Origin: Rhizobiales bacterium IMCC20636
Lineage (GTDB): Bacteria; Pseudomonadota; Alphaproteobacteria; Rhizobiales; GCA-2746425
Direction: 5' to 3'
NCBI GenBank assembly: GCA_016865015.1
Contig: CP018226.1
Span: 2,201,001-2,265,000 of the forward strand
DNA length: 64,000 nt
The position numbers and the translations under genes are program-made. The notes beneath the pieces are model-generated. The model searched no databases and was not told the DNA's origin. It saw only the letters and a program-made list of their open reading frames with translations. Numbering within the stretch: the first letter of the stretch is position 1; every line of letters begins with the position of its first letter. This document shows, one piece after another, positions 9,639-18,018 of the stretch.

Positions 9639-10082
9639 ATGGTCAAGGTTCTCCGCAGCACAGTACTGTCAGCACCGATCGAAACGGTGTGGGATGTGCT
9701 GCGCGATTTCAACGGTCATGACCGCTGGCATCCGGCTGTGGCCACCAGCAAGATCGAGCGAAACAGTTCGAGCGATCAGGTTGGCTGCGTGCGGCGCTTT
9801 CGTCTGGAGGACGGCTCGGAATTGCGGGAACAATTGCTGTCATTGTCTGACATCGAACAGACATTCAGCTACTGCCTGCTCGATACGCCCATCCCATTGT
9901 TCAATTATGTGGCGCATGTGCGGCTGTTTCCGGTGACTGACGGCGATCAGACGTTTTGGGAATGGGAAAGCAAATTCGACACTAAAAAAGGCGAGGAAGA
10001 CGAGATGGCCGCGCTGGTGGGTGACGGCATTTACAGCGCCGGATTTGATGCCATTCGTACGCATCTGGGACTTGGGGACTAA
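9639..10082 (+). CDS. SRPBCC (CoxG/polyketide-cyclase-like) protein 2
   Basis: This 147-residue paralogue of the preceding gene has the same layout: STVLSAPIETVWDVLRDFNGHDRWHP at the start, a VGCVRRFRLEDGSELREQLL core and a GFDAIRTHLG C-terminal helix. The two proteins align end to end, including the (R/H)F-L-(E/Q)-(D/N)-G-LREQLL block, so this is a tandem duplication that has diverged well. It sits 82 bases after its sister and 2 bases before the FAD subunit gene. The 82-base spacer is the first gap of any size after the transporter genes and could hold an internal promoter, but I see no convincing one. Confidence 0.85.
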   Translation: MVKVLRSTVLSAPIETVWDVLRDFNGHDRWHPAVATSKIERNSSSDQVGCVRRFRLEDGSELREQLLSLSDIEQTFSYCLLDTPIPLFNYVAHVRLFPVTDGDQTFWEWESKFDTKKGEEDEMAALVGDGIYSAGFDAIRTHLGLGD

Positions 10083-10084
10083 AT

Positions 10085-10885
10085 ATGCTGACAGTTGAGA
10101 CATTTGATACTTTGGTGCAAGCCGCCAGCGCGATGACACCGCAAAGCCGTTATCTGGGCGGCGGTACGCTGGTGATGCGTGGCGTGAATTATGGCGACCA
10201 GAGTTTCCAGCGCATTGTCCGCGTCAAGGATCGCAGTTTAAGGGAAATCCGCAGTGAGGGTGGACGTATTGTTATTGGCGCAGGGGCGACGATGGCGAAT
10301 GTCATGGCAGCTTCCGAAACTGCCTTTCTGGCAAATGTCGCTCGCCAGGTTGGTGGGCCCGCCGTGCGCAATATGGCGACGGTTGGAGGCAATCTGTTTG
10401 CCGAGCATCCTTATGGCGATTTCACAACTGCTTTGCTGGCGTTGGATGCCACTGTGCGTCTGTCGGACGGGTCAGAGCAGCCAATTGAGAGTTTCCTGTC
10501 TTCCCGCTCGTCGATGCGGGGTCTGGTTGCTTCCGTCTCGGTGCCCCGGCCGATGGGCGACGAGTTTCGGTTTCGCAAGGTAAGCCGGGTCAAGCCAAAG
10601 GGTGTTTCAGTGATGAGCATCGCGGTTTGGCTGCCACGTCAGGGTGGACGCATTTCACAGGCACGCATTGCCTTTGGAGCGATGGGTGCAACGCCGTTGC
10701 GGGCCAAATCGGCAGAGCAGGCGCTGGATGGCGTGAACCTTGATGCACAAGGCATTGAACGCGCGCTTTCGGTCGCAACAACGGGCCTGAACCCAACGGA
10801 TGATTCCTTGGCGTCGGCCTGGTATCGAAATGAAGTTGCACCGGTGCATCTGCGCCGTGTTCTGCTAGGTGAGGAGAGCCGGTAA
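10085..10885 (+). CDS. FAD-binding medium subunit of a xanthine-oxidase-family molybdenum hydroxylase
   Basis: This 266-residue protein is of the CoxM/CutM family. It passes electrons from the iron-sulfur subunit to FAD. The two FAD-binding loops are visible: YLGGGTLVM near residue 23 and AVRNMATVGGNLFAEHPYG near residue 98, the latter containing the TVGGNL pyrophosphate loop. The C-terminal half is the CO-dehydrogenase flavoprotein C-terminal domain. The length is slightly below the usual 280-290. Its stop overlaps the start of the next gene (TAATG). With the next three genes it should form the heterotrimer or heterotetramer of a molybdenum hydroxylase. Substrate unknown. Confidence 0.92.
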   Translation: MLTVETFDTLVQAASAMTPQSRYLGGGTLVMRGVNYGDQSFQRIVRVKDRSLREIRSEGGRIVIGAGATMANVMAASETAFLANVARQVGGPAVRNMATVGGNLFAEHPYGDFTTALLALDATVRLSDGSEQPIESFLSSRSSMRGLVASVSVPRPMGDEFRFRKVSRVKPKGVSVMSIAVWLPRQGGRISQARIAFGAMGATPLRAKSAEQALDGVNLDAQGIERALSVATTGLNPTDDSLASAWYRNEVAPVHLRRVLLGEESR

Positions 10886-11367
10886 TGGTCAAAACTCCAA
10901 TACGCTTTACGCTCAACGGTTCTGAAACCGCCTTGTTTGTAGATGGTGGCGCGAACCTGCTCGACACCTTGCGGCGCGGTGTCGGCGATCTGTCACCCAA
11001 ATATGGCTGTGGCCAGGGCACATGTGGCACCTGCACCGTGTTGATTGATGGCGAACCACATCTCAGTTGCCTGACGCTGGCCGAAACGGCGGAAGGGCGC
11101 AGCATCGAGACGACAAATGGCCTGGCAAACGGTGCAGAATTGCATCCGTTGCAAAAGGCCTTCATGGAAAATTTCGGGGCGCAATGCGGGTATTGCACTC
11201 CTGGCATGCTGATGGCCGCCAAAGCATTGCTGAGCAAAAACCCAAATCCCAGCCGTGAAGAGATCGTTGAAGCAATTTCAGGGAATATCTGCCGCTGCAC
11301 CGGATATGAGCCGATTATCGATGCGATTATGATAGCCGCTGGCCAATTGCGTGGGAGGGTTGCCTGA
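10885..11367 (+). CDS. 2Fe-2S small subunit of a molybdenum hydroxylase
   Basis: This 160-residue electron-transfer subunit is of the CoxS/CutS family. It carries both expected iron-sulfur cluster motifs. The plant-ferredoxin type is CGQGTCGTC plus a fourth Cys in HLSCLT. The second, helical type is QCGYCTPG with CRCTGYEPI. All eight Cys are present, so both clusters should assemble. It overlaps its neighbours on both sides by single bases (TAATG and TGATG). The order medium, small, large is that of coxMSL in CO-dehydrogenase operons. Confidence 0.95.
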   Translation: MVKTPIRFTLNGSETALFVDGGANLLDTLRRGVGDLSPKYGCGQGTCGTCTVLIDGEPHLSCLTLAETAEGRSIETTNGLANGAELHPLQKAFMENFGAQCGYCTPGMLMAAKALLSKNPNPSREEIVEAISGNICRCTGYEPIIDAIMIAAGQLRGRVA

Positions 11368-13211
11368 TGTCCTCAATTGAATTCAGAAAAGATCTGTTTG
11401 CCGACGAGCGCGACGACACGCTGAAGGAGATCGGCAAGCCGACCATTCGCCAGGATATTCTGGGTCATGTGACGGGGCGGTCGCCTTATTTTGATGATCA
11501 TCTGTTCGACGGGTTGTTGCATATGCGTTGCGTGCGTTCTCCGCACCATCATGCACGCATTCGGTCGATCGATACGTCAGCGGCGGATCGTATGCCGGGG
11601 GTCCGGCGTGTGATCCGGCCGGAAGATGTGCCGAACAATCTCAACACGCTTCTGTCGCTGATCAATTTCGGCAAGGATGATGAGGCGTTGCTCCAGGGCA
11701 AGAAGGTTGCCTATGTTGGAGAGCCGGTGGTTGCGATCATCGCCGAGACAGAACGCCAGGCACGTGACGCGGTCGCGGTTGTGCGGGTTGACTATGAAGT
11801 GCTGCCACATGTGCTGGATGTGGAGGAGGCGCTTGAGCCGAATGCACCGGTGGTCAGTGAGACTTACCCCAACAATACGTTTGATTATCATGATCTCTAC
11901 GACCACCAGAAATTGCGGTTCGGGGATGTGGACAAAGGATTTGCAGAGGCCGACCATATTGTCGAAGGCCGCTATCAGATGTCGCCAATCGAGCAGGCAC
12001 CGACAGAGACCTGTGGAGCCATCGCAGCGCCGGAAACCAATAACCGGTTTGTCTGTTACACCTCGACACAGGCCTTGTTTTTCTCGCTGGGAACGACTGC
12101 CAAATTGCTGAATATGCCGTCGTCCCAGTTGCATTTCATCGGCGGTACTGTCGGCGGTGGTTTTGGCGGGAAGGTGGACAGTCTGCACGAACCGCTCGCC
12201 GTTCTGGGCTCAAAACTGACAGGTGCTCCCGTCAAATTCACTTTTGATAGGGCGGAAGAAATGCAGGTCGGTGCTCCGCGTGGTGCCGAGCGCTGGTTCA
12301 TCAAGGACGGGGTCATGAATGACGGGCGCATTGTGGCGCGTCAATTTACCGGATTCTTTGATTCCGGTGCTTACACCCGGCTCAGTTCCTACGCCATCAT
12401 CAAGGGAACAGGGCATCTGCCGGGGCCATATTCCATTCCCAATGTGGCTTCCAATGTCTATTGCGTTTACACCAACCGAACCCCGGCCACTGCCATGCGT
12501 GGCTTCGGCATTACCGGTGTCGATTTCTCCATTGAATGTCATATGGACAAGGTGGCTGAAACCGTCAGGATGAACCCGATCGAGCTGCGCATCCTCAATT
12601 CCTACCGAGACGGGGATATGAAGGCGCATCGTCGCCTCGCCAAGAACACGGCGCTGATCGAATGTTGTCAGGTGGCTGCCGGCAAGGCCAAATGGCCTAT
12701 CAGCGCGGACGCTGCTGCACAGTCCAGCCTGCAGGGCGGTGGTGGTGATCGAGCCATCATTCCGGAAACTGTCACCGATCAGGCTGGCCGGATTGGCGAA
12801 CGGCGCCGCAGCAAAATTCCGACGGCTCCGGGAGAAGGCGCAACGTCCAAAGGTCGTGTCGCAGCGGGATCTTCGGTGGCACCGATTGTTGCCGTGCCGC
12901 CGCAACGCGATGACATGGTCATTGATCCGTCGAGAACCGGTCACCGAAAAGCTGGCGCTGGTCCTGCTGTTCCACCTGTGCAGGCCACGCCTCAGGCTCC
13001 GCCGCGTTACACACCGCCGACGCCTGCGGCACCTGTTCAGACAATTCCGAGCTATACACCACCACCGGCAGCGCCTGTTGTTCAGCCATCACAGCCAGCA
13101 CCTGCGGTGCAACCACCTGCGCCTGAGCCATATCAGCCAAGTGAGCCGTTTCAAAAGGGCATCAAACGGCCCGGCGTATCTCGTTTCATTTCCGGCACAA
13201 GGAGGCGTTGA
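11367..13211 (+). CDS. Molybdenum hydroxylase large subunit, N-terminal half, with proline-rich tail
   Basis: This is a 614-residue protein. Residues 1-440 match the first half of the xanthine-oxidase-family large subunit: GHVTGRSPYFDD near the start, the cofactor-binding loop GGTVGGGFGGK ending near 269 and AMRGFG at 376-381. Homology then stops. Residues 440-614 are low complexity, with a Pro/Ala/Gln/Val-rich run from about 529 to 590 and a basic end (GTRRR). The rest of the enzyme is encoded by the next gene, which starts after a single base. AMRGFG lacks the Cys found at this loop in copper-containing form I CO dehydrogenase, so this is not a form I enzyme. No frameshift is needed: both halves have their own start, and there is a GGAGG site before the second. 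Split large subunits are known in nicotinate dehydrogenase (NdhL/NdhM). Confidence 0.88.
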   Translation: MSSIEFRKDLFADERDDTLKEIGKPTIRQDILGHVTGRSPYFDDHLFDGLLHMRCVRSPHHHARIRSIDTSAADRMPGVRRVIRPEDVPNNLNTLLSLINFGKDDEALLQGKKVAYVGEPVVAIIAETERQARDAVAVVRVDYEVLPHVLDVEEALEPNAPVVSETYPNNTFDYHDLYDHQKLRFGDVDKGFAEADHIVEGRYQMSPIEQAPTETCGAIAAPETNNRFVCYTSTQALFFSLGTTAKLLNMPSSQLHFIGGTVGGGFGGKVDSLHEPLAVLGSKLTGAPVKFTFDRAEEMQVGAPRGAERWFIKDGVMNDGRIVARQFTGFFDSGAYTRLSSYAIIKGTGHLPGPYSIPNVASNVYCVYTNRTPATAMRGFGITGVDFSIECHMDKVAETVRMNPIELRILNSYRDGDMKAHRRLAKNTALIECCQVAAGKAKWPISADAAAQSSLQGGGGDRAIIPETVTDQAGRIGERRRSKIPTAPGEGATSKGRVAAGSSVAPIVAVPPQRDDMVIDPSRTGHRKAGAGPAVPPVQATPQAPPRYTPPTPAAPVQTIPSYTPPPAAPVVQPSQPAPAVQPPAPEPYQPSEPFQKGIKRPGVSRFISGTRRR

Positions 13212-13212
13212 G

Positions 13213-14235
13213 ATGACTGTTCACAAAGGCCGTGGTTTTGCCTGCATCAACTATCCTATCGGCATGAATCTGGGCGGCGATCCCAGCCAGGCACTGGTTC
13301 ATTCCACACCTGATGGCAAATTCATGGTGTCGCTGAGTGCCATTGATCTGGGGCAAGGGATGAAATCGGTTACCCGCCAGATTGCAGCAGAAACGCTGGG
13401 TGTCCCGGTGGCAGATGTTTATGTGGACACCGCCGACAGTGACACGGGACCACATGATATGGGGTCTTTTGCCTCTCGCGGCACCCACCGTGTTGGCAAT
13501 GCGGTCATTCGCGCTGCTGCTGAAGCACGCGCCGCCATGATGGAAGCCGCTGCAGAAGAGCTGGAGGTCAACCCGGCCGATCTGGATACAGATGGCGAAG
13601 GCAACATTCATGTCAAAGGGGCGCCGGGTCGTTCGATTACTGTGGCGGACACAGCTATTGCAGCGCAGTTCAAACAGGGAAAGACGCTCTCCGGACGCGG
13701 TATTTTTCTCATCCCGACGTCCGAGGTGGATGCTGACACCGGGGAAATGACGCCGGTCTCATGCTTTGCCCATGCCGCAGTTGTTGTTGATCTGGAAGTT
13801 GATGATGAAACCGGTGAAGTGACTGTCAGCGAGGTGAATTCCGCCTATGAGGTTGGACGTGCGCTCAATCCGAAAATGGTTGAACAGCAACTGATCGGTG
13901 GTGCGTGGATGGGGATATCGCACGCACTTTATGAAACCACCGAGCCGTATTATCCAAACCGGTCTCATGGCCCGCAAGACTACAACACCTATCTGATGCC
14001 GGGTCCGGGTGATGTGGTGCCACACCACATTGCAGTTCTGGAACGGCCTGCCGAGGATGCCCCTTTTGGCGGCAAAGGGCCGGGCGAGATGTGCGCCAAT
14101 CCTTTGCTCCCCGCTGTTGCAAACGCAATTTACAATGCGGTGGGCGTGCGCTGCGATACGCTGCCGATCACTCCGGAAAAGGTTCTGCGCGGCATTCAGG
14201 CGAATGGTGGCGCGCAACCCAGGGAGATGTTCTAG
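13213..14235 (+). CDS. Molybdenum hydroxylase large subunit, C-terminal half
   Basis: This 340-residue protein holds the second half of the molybdopterin subunit. It has the IDLGQG cofactor loop at about residues 43-48, the GSFASRGTHRVGNAV loop and the active-site glutamate in GGKGPGE (Glu292). The start chosen is ATG 13213, 6 bases after an AGGAGG (spanning 13199-13204). The frame is open further upstream, but those bases encode the previous protein's proline-rich tail in another frame. With the preceding protein it should reconstitute one catalytic subunit, because every cofactor-binding loop is present once across the pair. The substrate is not evident; N-heterocycle hydroxylation is the commonest reaction for split forms. 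Confidence 0.9.
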   Translation: MTVHKGRGFACINYPIGMNLGGDPSQALVHSTPDGKFMVSLSAIDLGQGMKSVTRQIAAETLGVPVADVYVDTADSDTGPHDMGSFASRGTHRVGNAVIRAAAEARAAMMEAAAEELEVNPADLDTDGEGNIHVKGAPGRSITVADTAIAAQFKQGKTLSGRGIFLIPTSEVDADTGEMTPVSCFAHAAVVVDLEVDDETGEVTVSEVNSAYEVGRALNPKMVEQQLIGGAWMGISHALYETTEPYYPNRSHGPQDYNTYLMPGPGDVVPHHIAVLERPAEDAPFGGKGPGEMCANPLLPAVANAIYNAVGVRCDTLPITPEKVLRGIQANGGAQPREMF

Positions 14236-14238
14236 TCC

Positions 14239-15120
14239 GTGGCAGTTCGTCCTTCCATTGCTGGTATCAACTCGCCCGACAGCCTTCGGGCTGCGCTGAT
14301 TGGTGCGCAATATCTGGCGGATGACGGGCTTTCGACATCAGCCTATCTGGCGCTGGCGCTGGGAAAGCCGCTCTTGCTGGAAGGCGCGCCCGGTGTGGGT
14401 AAAACCGAAGCTGCCAAGGCCATTGGTGCGGTGTTGGGACGCAATGTCATTCGCCTGCAATGTTTTGAGGGGATCGACGCGGCAGCCGCCTTGTATGAAT
14501 GGAACTATACACGGCAGATGCTGGCCATTCGTCAGGCTGGCGATGAGTATGTGAATATTTATGGTGATGAGTTCCTGCTGGCGCGTCCCATGCTGGAAGC
14601 GCTGCGATCACCTGAAAACACGGTCTTGCTGATTGATGAAATCGACCGGTCGGATCATGAATTTGAGGCGTTCTTGCTGGAGTTTCTGTCTGACTTCCAG
14701 ATTTCAATTCCGGAAACCGGTACAATCCGCGCAACTCAGGCTCCGGTGGTGGTGCTGACATCAAACCGAACGCGTGATCTGCATGAGGCTTTACGCAGGC
14801 GGTGCGTCTATCACTGGATTGATTATCCCGATGCCGCGCTGGAAGCGGAAATCGTGATGACACGGGCCAGCAGCGTGGCACGGGCGACGGCTGATGCTGT
14901 TGTCGCGGCTGTCACGCAATTGCGGGCTGAACCGCTGGCGAAACCGCCGGGCGTGGCGGAAACCGTTGAATGGGCAGAAGCTGCAACATTGTTGCATTCG
15001 CAAGGCAATCCCTGGCCGCAGGCGTTTCGCAAGGCGATTGGTGTGGCCCTGAAGGATCATGATGATCTGACCTATATGCAGCCGCGACTTGATGGTGTTC
15101 TGCCGTCGGAGGCCGCCTGA
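14239..15120 (+). CDS. MoxR-family AAA+ ATPase (CoxD-like)
   Basis: This 293-residue AAA+ ATPase has Walker A GAPGVGKT at residues 49-56, Walker B VLLIDEIDRSD and a sensor-1 VLTSNRTRDL. The start is a GTG 3 bases after the previous stop; no ATG fits the conserved N-terminus. CoxD of CO-dehydrogenase operons is the closest functional model. There it works with the VWA protein CoxE to finish the active site of the molybdenum enzyme. Here the VWA partner follows with a TGATG overlap. A matching role in maturing the split molybdenum hydroxylase is likely but inferred. Confidence 0.92.
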   Translation: MAVRPSIAGINSPDSLRAALIGAQYLADDGLSTSAYLALALGKPLLLEGAPGVGKTEAAKAIGAVLGRNVIRLQCFEGIDAAAALYEWNYTRQMLAIRQAGDEYVNIYGDEFLLARPMLEALRSPENTVLLIDEIDRSDHEFEAFLLEFLSDFQISIPETGTIRATQAPVVVLTSNRTRDLHEALRRRCVYHWIDYPDAALEAEIVMTRASSVARATADAVVAAVTQLRAEPLAKPPGVAETVEWAEAATLLHSQGNPWPQAFRKAIGVALKDHDDLTYMQPRLDGVLPSEAA

Positions 15121-16220
15121 TGTTGCCACGTGCCATAGAACCCTTCGTCGATTTTGCTGGCGTGTTGCGGGCGCATCGTTTTGCAGTCGCACCGGACCAG
15201 ACCAGCGGATTCATCGAAGCGATCGGGCTGCTGGGCCCACGACATATGGATGATATCCACCGGGCTGCGTTATCGATGCTGGCCATCCCCCACGAGCGGG
15301 AACCGGAATTCGATGCGCTGTTCCGGGCCTTTTTCATGGGACAGACGGTTTCTGCACCCGCCAGCGCTGGTGATGACGAGGAAGAGGTTGAGGCCTTTGA
15401 AGCCAGTGATGGCGAATCCGAGGTGCCGGAAGGCGAAGAAATCGAAGATTCCGGCGCTGAAGCGACCATTGCCGAAAGTCTCAGTCAGCGCAGTTTCGGG
15501 GCGCGGGACAATGCATCTGTTTTACGGGATTTTGCGCGACGCGCGCCCGCCCGCCTGCCGCGGCGTTTGTCTTACAGGCGTTCTGCAGCGCGTCATGGGG
15601 ACAGGCTGAACATGCGCAAGGCACTGCGTGAAGCTGTGCAGCGCGACGGTGAAGTGTTTACGCTGCCGCAATTGCGGCGGAAAACCCGGCAGCGTCGGCT
15701 GTTGCTGCTGATTGATGTTTCCGGCTCGATGAAAGAGCAGACAGATGAAACCCTGCGCTTTGCGCACACGCTGGCGCAAGTGGCGGACCGGTTTGAGGCC
15801 TTTACGCTGGGCACGCGCCTTACCCGCATCACACCAGCGCTCGCGCCGAAAAACAGTCAGGAAGCTTTGGACAAAACCAGCCAATTGGTCGCGGATTTCG
15901 ATGGTGGGACCCGGATTGGTGATGCGCTTCAGGCCTTTCTGGCCGTGCCGCGCTTTTCTGGGTTTGCCCGTGGATCAGCTGTGATCGTGTTGTCTGATGG
16001 GTTGGAGCGCGGTGCGCCGAACGCTTTGATTGATGCGGTTTGGCGCTTGTCCCGCATGGCTTGGCGCGTGGACTGGCTGTCGCCGCTTGCCGGGGATGCT
16101 GACTACGTACCTCAAACCGAAGCTTTGTCCGCAATTCGCCCATATCTCGACAGTTTGTCAGATGGCAGCGATACGCGCGCTATTTGTAATCACATTTTGA
16201 ACCTTGCGAGGGCTGCATGA
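15120..16220 (+). CDS. VWA-domain protein, CoxE family
   Basis: This 366-residue cytosolic protein of the CoxE type has a helical N-terminal domain, a strongly acidic segment (about residues 84-118, Asp/Glu-rich) and a basic arginine-rich stretch. A C-terminal von Willebrand A domain begins near 190, with the MIDAS metal site DVSGSM at 199-204. MoxR ATPases and VWA proteins of this kind act as pairs that remodel or insert metal into client enzymes. It overlaps the MoxR gene by one base and the following amidohydrolase gene by 4 bases. No signal peptide or membrane segment is visible. Confidence 0.9.
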   Translation: MLPRAIEPFVDFAGVLRAHRFAVAPDQTSGFIEAIGLLGPRHMDDIHRAALSMLAIPHEREPEFDALFRAFFMGQTVSAPASAGDDEEEVEAFEASDGESEVPEGEEIEDSGAEATIAESLSQRSFGARDNASVLRDFARRAPARLPRRLSYRRSAARHGDRLNMRKALREAVQRDGEVFTLPQLRRKTRQRRLLLLIDVSGSMKEQTDETLRFAHTLAQVADRFEAFTLGTRLTRITPALAPKNSQEALDKTSQLVADFDGGTRIGDALQAFLAVPRFSGFARGSAVIVLSDGLERGAPNALIDAVWRLSRMAWRVDWLSPLAGDADYVPQTEALSAIRPYLDSLSDGSDTRAICNHILNLARAA

Positions 16221-17092
16221 TCGACGCACATCACCATATTTGGCAACAGAAGGATCTGCCCTGGTTGCTGGGACCAGAGCAACCGCGGATTTTTGGGCCA
16301 TATTCTGCCATCAAACGCGATTATCTGATTGACGAATATCTGAATGATCTCAAAGGGCTGGGTATCACGAAGTCGGTCTATGTTCAGGCAAACTGGGCGC
16401 CCAACTGGTTTGAAGATGAGGTTGCGTGGGTGCAATCTGTGGCGGACGCCAGTGGTTGGCCGCATGGCATTGTTGGTTACGCCGATTTCACGGTGGATGA
16501 TGTGCGTCCACAGCTGGATCGTCTGAAGAAGTATCCTTTGATGCGCGGTTTGCGCCAGCAATTGCACTGGCATGAAAACCCGCTCTACCGCTTTGCGGCA
16601 ACGCCAGATTTGCCGTCAAATGCTGTGTTGCAACGTAATGTGGCACATCTTGGTGATTATGGCTGGACGTTTGATTTGCAGGTTTTCTCCGGCCAGATGG
16701 ATGCTGCCGTGGAACTGGCGCATGCCTGTCCGGATGTGACCTTTATCTTGCAGCACGCAGGAATGCTTGAAGACAGCAGTGAAGAGGGTTGGGCCGCCTG
16801 GCGCAAGGGCATGAAACGATTGTCCAAATGCAAGAATGTGGTCACCAAACTTTCCGCATTCGGAACCTTTATCCAGCGCAATGATCCCGAGTTTATCGCC
16901 GAAATGGTTGCGGAGACTGTGGCGATCTTTGGAGCCAAGCGCTGCATGTTCGGGTCCAATTTTCCAATCGAGAAATTGTGGACGTCCTATGGGGAACTTT
17001 TCGCAGCGTTTCAGAAAGCCACCGCAAATCTGCCGAAAACCCAGCAGAAGGCGATTTTTCACGACACCGCAGCGCGGGTCTACCAACTCTGA
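16217..17092 (+). CDS. Amidohydrolase-family TIM-barrel hydrolase (lactonase-like)
   Basis: This 291-residue metal-dependent hydrolase is of the amidohydrolase-2 group, which includes L-fuconolactonase and 2-pyrone-4,6-dicarboxylate lactonase. The N-terminal metal motif is MIDAHHHIW. The strand QVFSGQMDAAVELAHACPDVTFILQHAG supplies the later His, and the C-terminal MFGSNFPIEKLW is the family's GSNFP motif, where Asp is often Asn. The start overlaps the VWA stop. In a catabolic island with a ring-hydroxylating enzyme, a lactone- or lactam-opening role is reasonable. The substrate is not identified. Confidence 0.85.
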   Translation: MIDAHHHIWQQKDLPWLLGPEQPRIFGPYSAIKRDYLIDEYLNDLKGLGITKSVYVQANWAPNWFEDEVAWVQSVADASGWPHGIVGYADFTVDDVRPQLDRLKKYPLMRGLRQQLHWHENPLYRFAATPDLPSNAVLQRNVAHLGDYGWTFDLQVFSGQMDAAVELAHACPDVTFILQHAGMLEDSSEEGWAAWRKGMKRLSKCKNVVTKLSAFGTFIQRNDPEFIAEMVAETVAIFGAKRCMFGSNFPIEKLWTSYGELFAAFQKATANLPKTQQKAIFHDTAARVYQL

Positions 17093-17149
17093 CGCACAAA
17101 TTTGCAATCACGGGCCGCTGGCCCAACGGACTTAAAGGGAGAAACACTT

Positions 17150-17998
17150 ATGGCGCTGACAATTCATATTCTCGATTATGGAGACATTGAACTGGAGACT
17201 TCATTTCTGGTGCTTGGTCATGAATGTGGCCGGGTGCGCAGGGTGCCGGTCTATGGCTTTCTGATCCTTGGCGGCGAATATCCGATTGTTGTGGATACTG
17301 GTTACCGGGATAACGCGATCATGGAATCGCTGGGCATGCGCGGGCTGCAGTTTCATGACAATATGATCGAAAACCAGTTGGCCAAGCATGGTGTGAAAAT
17401 GGGAGACGTGCGCTATGTGCTGCATACCCATCTGCACATTGATCATGCTGGCAAGGATGATCTGTTTCCGATGAACACCACTGTGGTGATGAACCGCAAG
17501 GAGATGGAGTTCTCCGTGTCGGGCATCATGTATCCGCAATATCCAAAACCGGACATTTTGCATCTGGTGGAGCGGATTTATGAGCCGGAAGCCATGCGCT
17601 TCCTTGATCTTGAAATCACTCAGGCTGAAGAAATCATCCCTGGCGTGTGGTGCGAGGCCGCTGGTGCCCACACCGAAGGTTCGATGAATGTGATCGTAGA
17701 AACCGCTGAAGGGCTGGCCTGTATCTGCGGTGATGTGATTTATGATTTCAACGACCAGATCGTCAATCATGTTCACACCAATATGGATATGGAGCCCCGG
17801 GTAACGGGCAATCATTCCGGGTCCAAGCGGGAAGAAAAGGGTGCGATCAAACGCCTGCTGAACAATTATAAATTCCTGCTGCCTGTGCATGATCGACCAG
17901 CGAAGATCGAGCGTCAGAAAGTGGTCGGCCGTTTGGGCATGACGGTTCCAGGGCCTTTGGTGGAAACCGTTCCCAACAGGGACTGGTTCCCCGCATAA
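17150..17998 (+). CDS. Metallo-beta-lactamase-fold hydrolase (N-acyl-homoserine-lactonase-like)
   Basis: This 282-residue MBL-fold protein has the zinc motif H94-x-H96-x-D98-H99 within HTHLHIDHAGKD, later ligands in GAHTEGSMN and CGDVIYDFND, and an end similar to the AttM/AhlD lactonase group. The start chosen is ATG 17150, with AAAGGGAG about 9 bases before it. A start 48 bases upstream is in frame but adds a poor N-terminus. It sits between two other predicted lactone or amide hydrolases, so a pathway role on the island's own substrate is more likely than quorum quenching. That is inference. Confidence 0.85.
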   Translation: MALTIHILDYGDIELETSFLVLGHECGRVRRVPVYGFLILGGEYPIVVDTGYRDNAIMESLGMRGLQFHDNMIENQLAKHGVKMGDVRYVLHTHLHIDHAGKDDLFPMNTTVVMNRKEMEFSVSGIMYPQYPKPDILHLVERIYEPEAMRFLDLEITQAEEIIPGVWCEAAGAHTEGSMNVIVETAEGLACICGDVIYDFNDQIVNHVHTNMDMEPRVTGNHSGSKREEKGAIKRLLNNYKFLLPVHDRPAKIERQKVVGRLGMTVPGPLVETVPNRDWFPA

Positions 17999-18018
17999 GG
18001 GGTTTGGAGGACAGTATC

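Noticed and set aside
11367-14235. The split Mo large subunit as a simple frameshift pseudogene
   Set aside because: The second half has its own AGGAGG and ATG, all cofactor motifs are intact on both halves, and the intervening tail is an open in-frame sequence rather than decayed homologous sequence. I still list resequencing as a check.
11367-16220. A carbon monoxide dehydrogenase operon
   Set aside because: Accessory genes match, but the large subunit loop AMRGFG lacks the form I copper-binding Cys, and the subunit is split. A general molybdenum hydroxylase is the safer call.
17150-17998. A quorum-quenching lactonase as the gene's role
   Set aside because: Only the MBL motif supports it. 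Its place in a catabolic gene train favours a pathway hydrolase.
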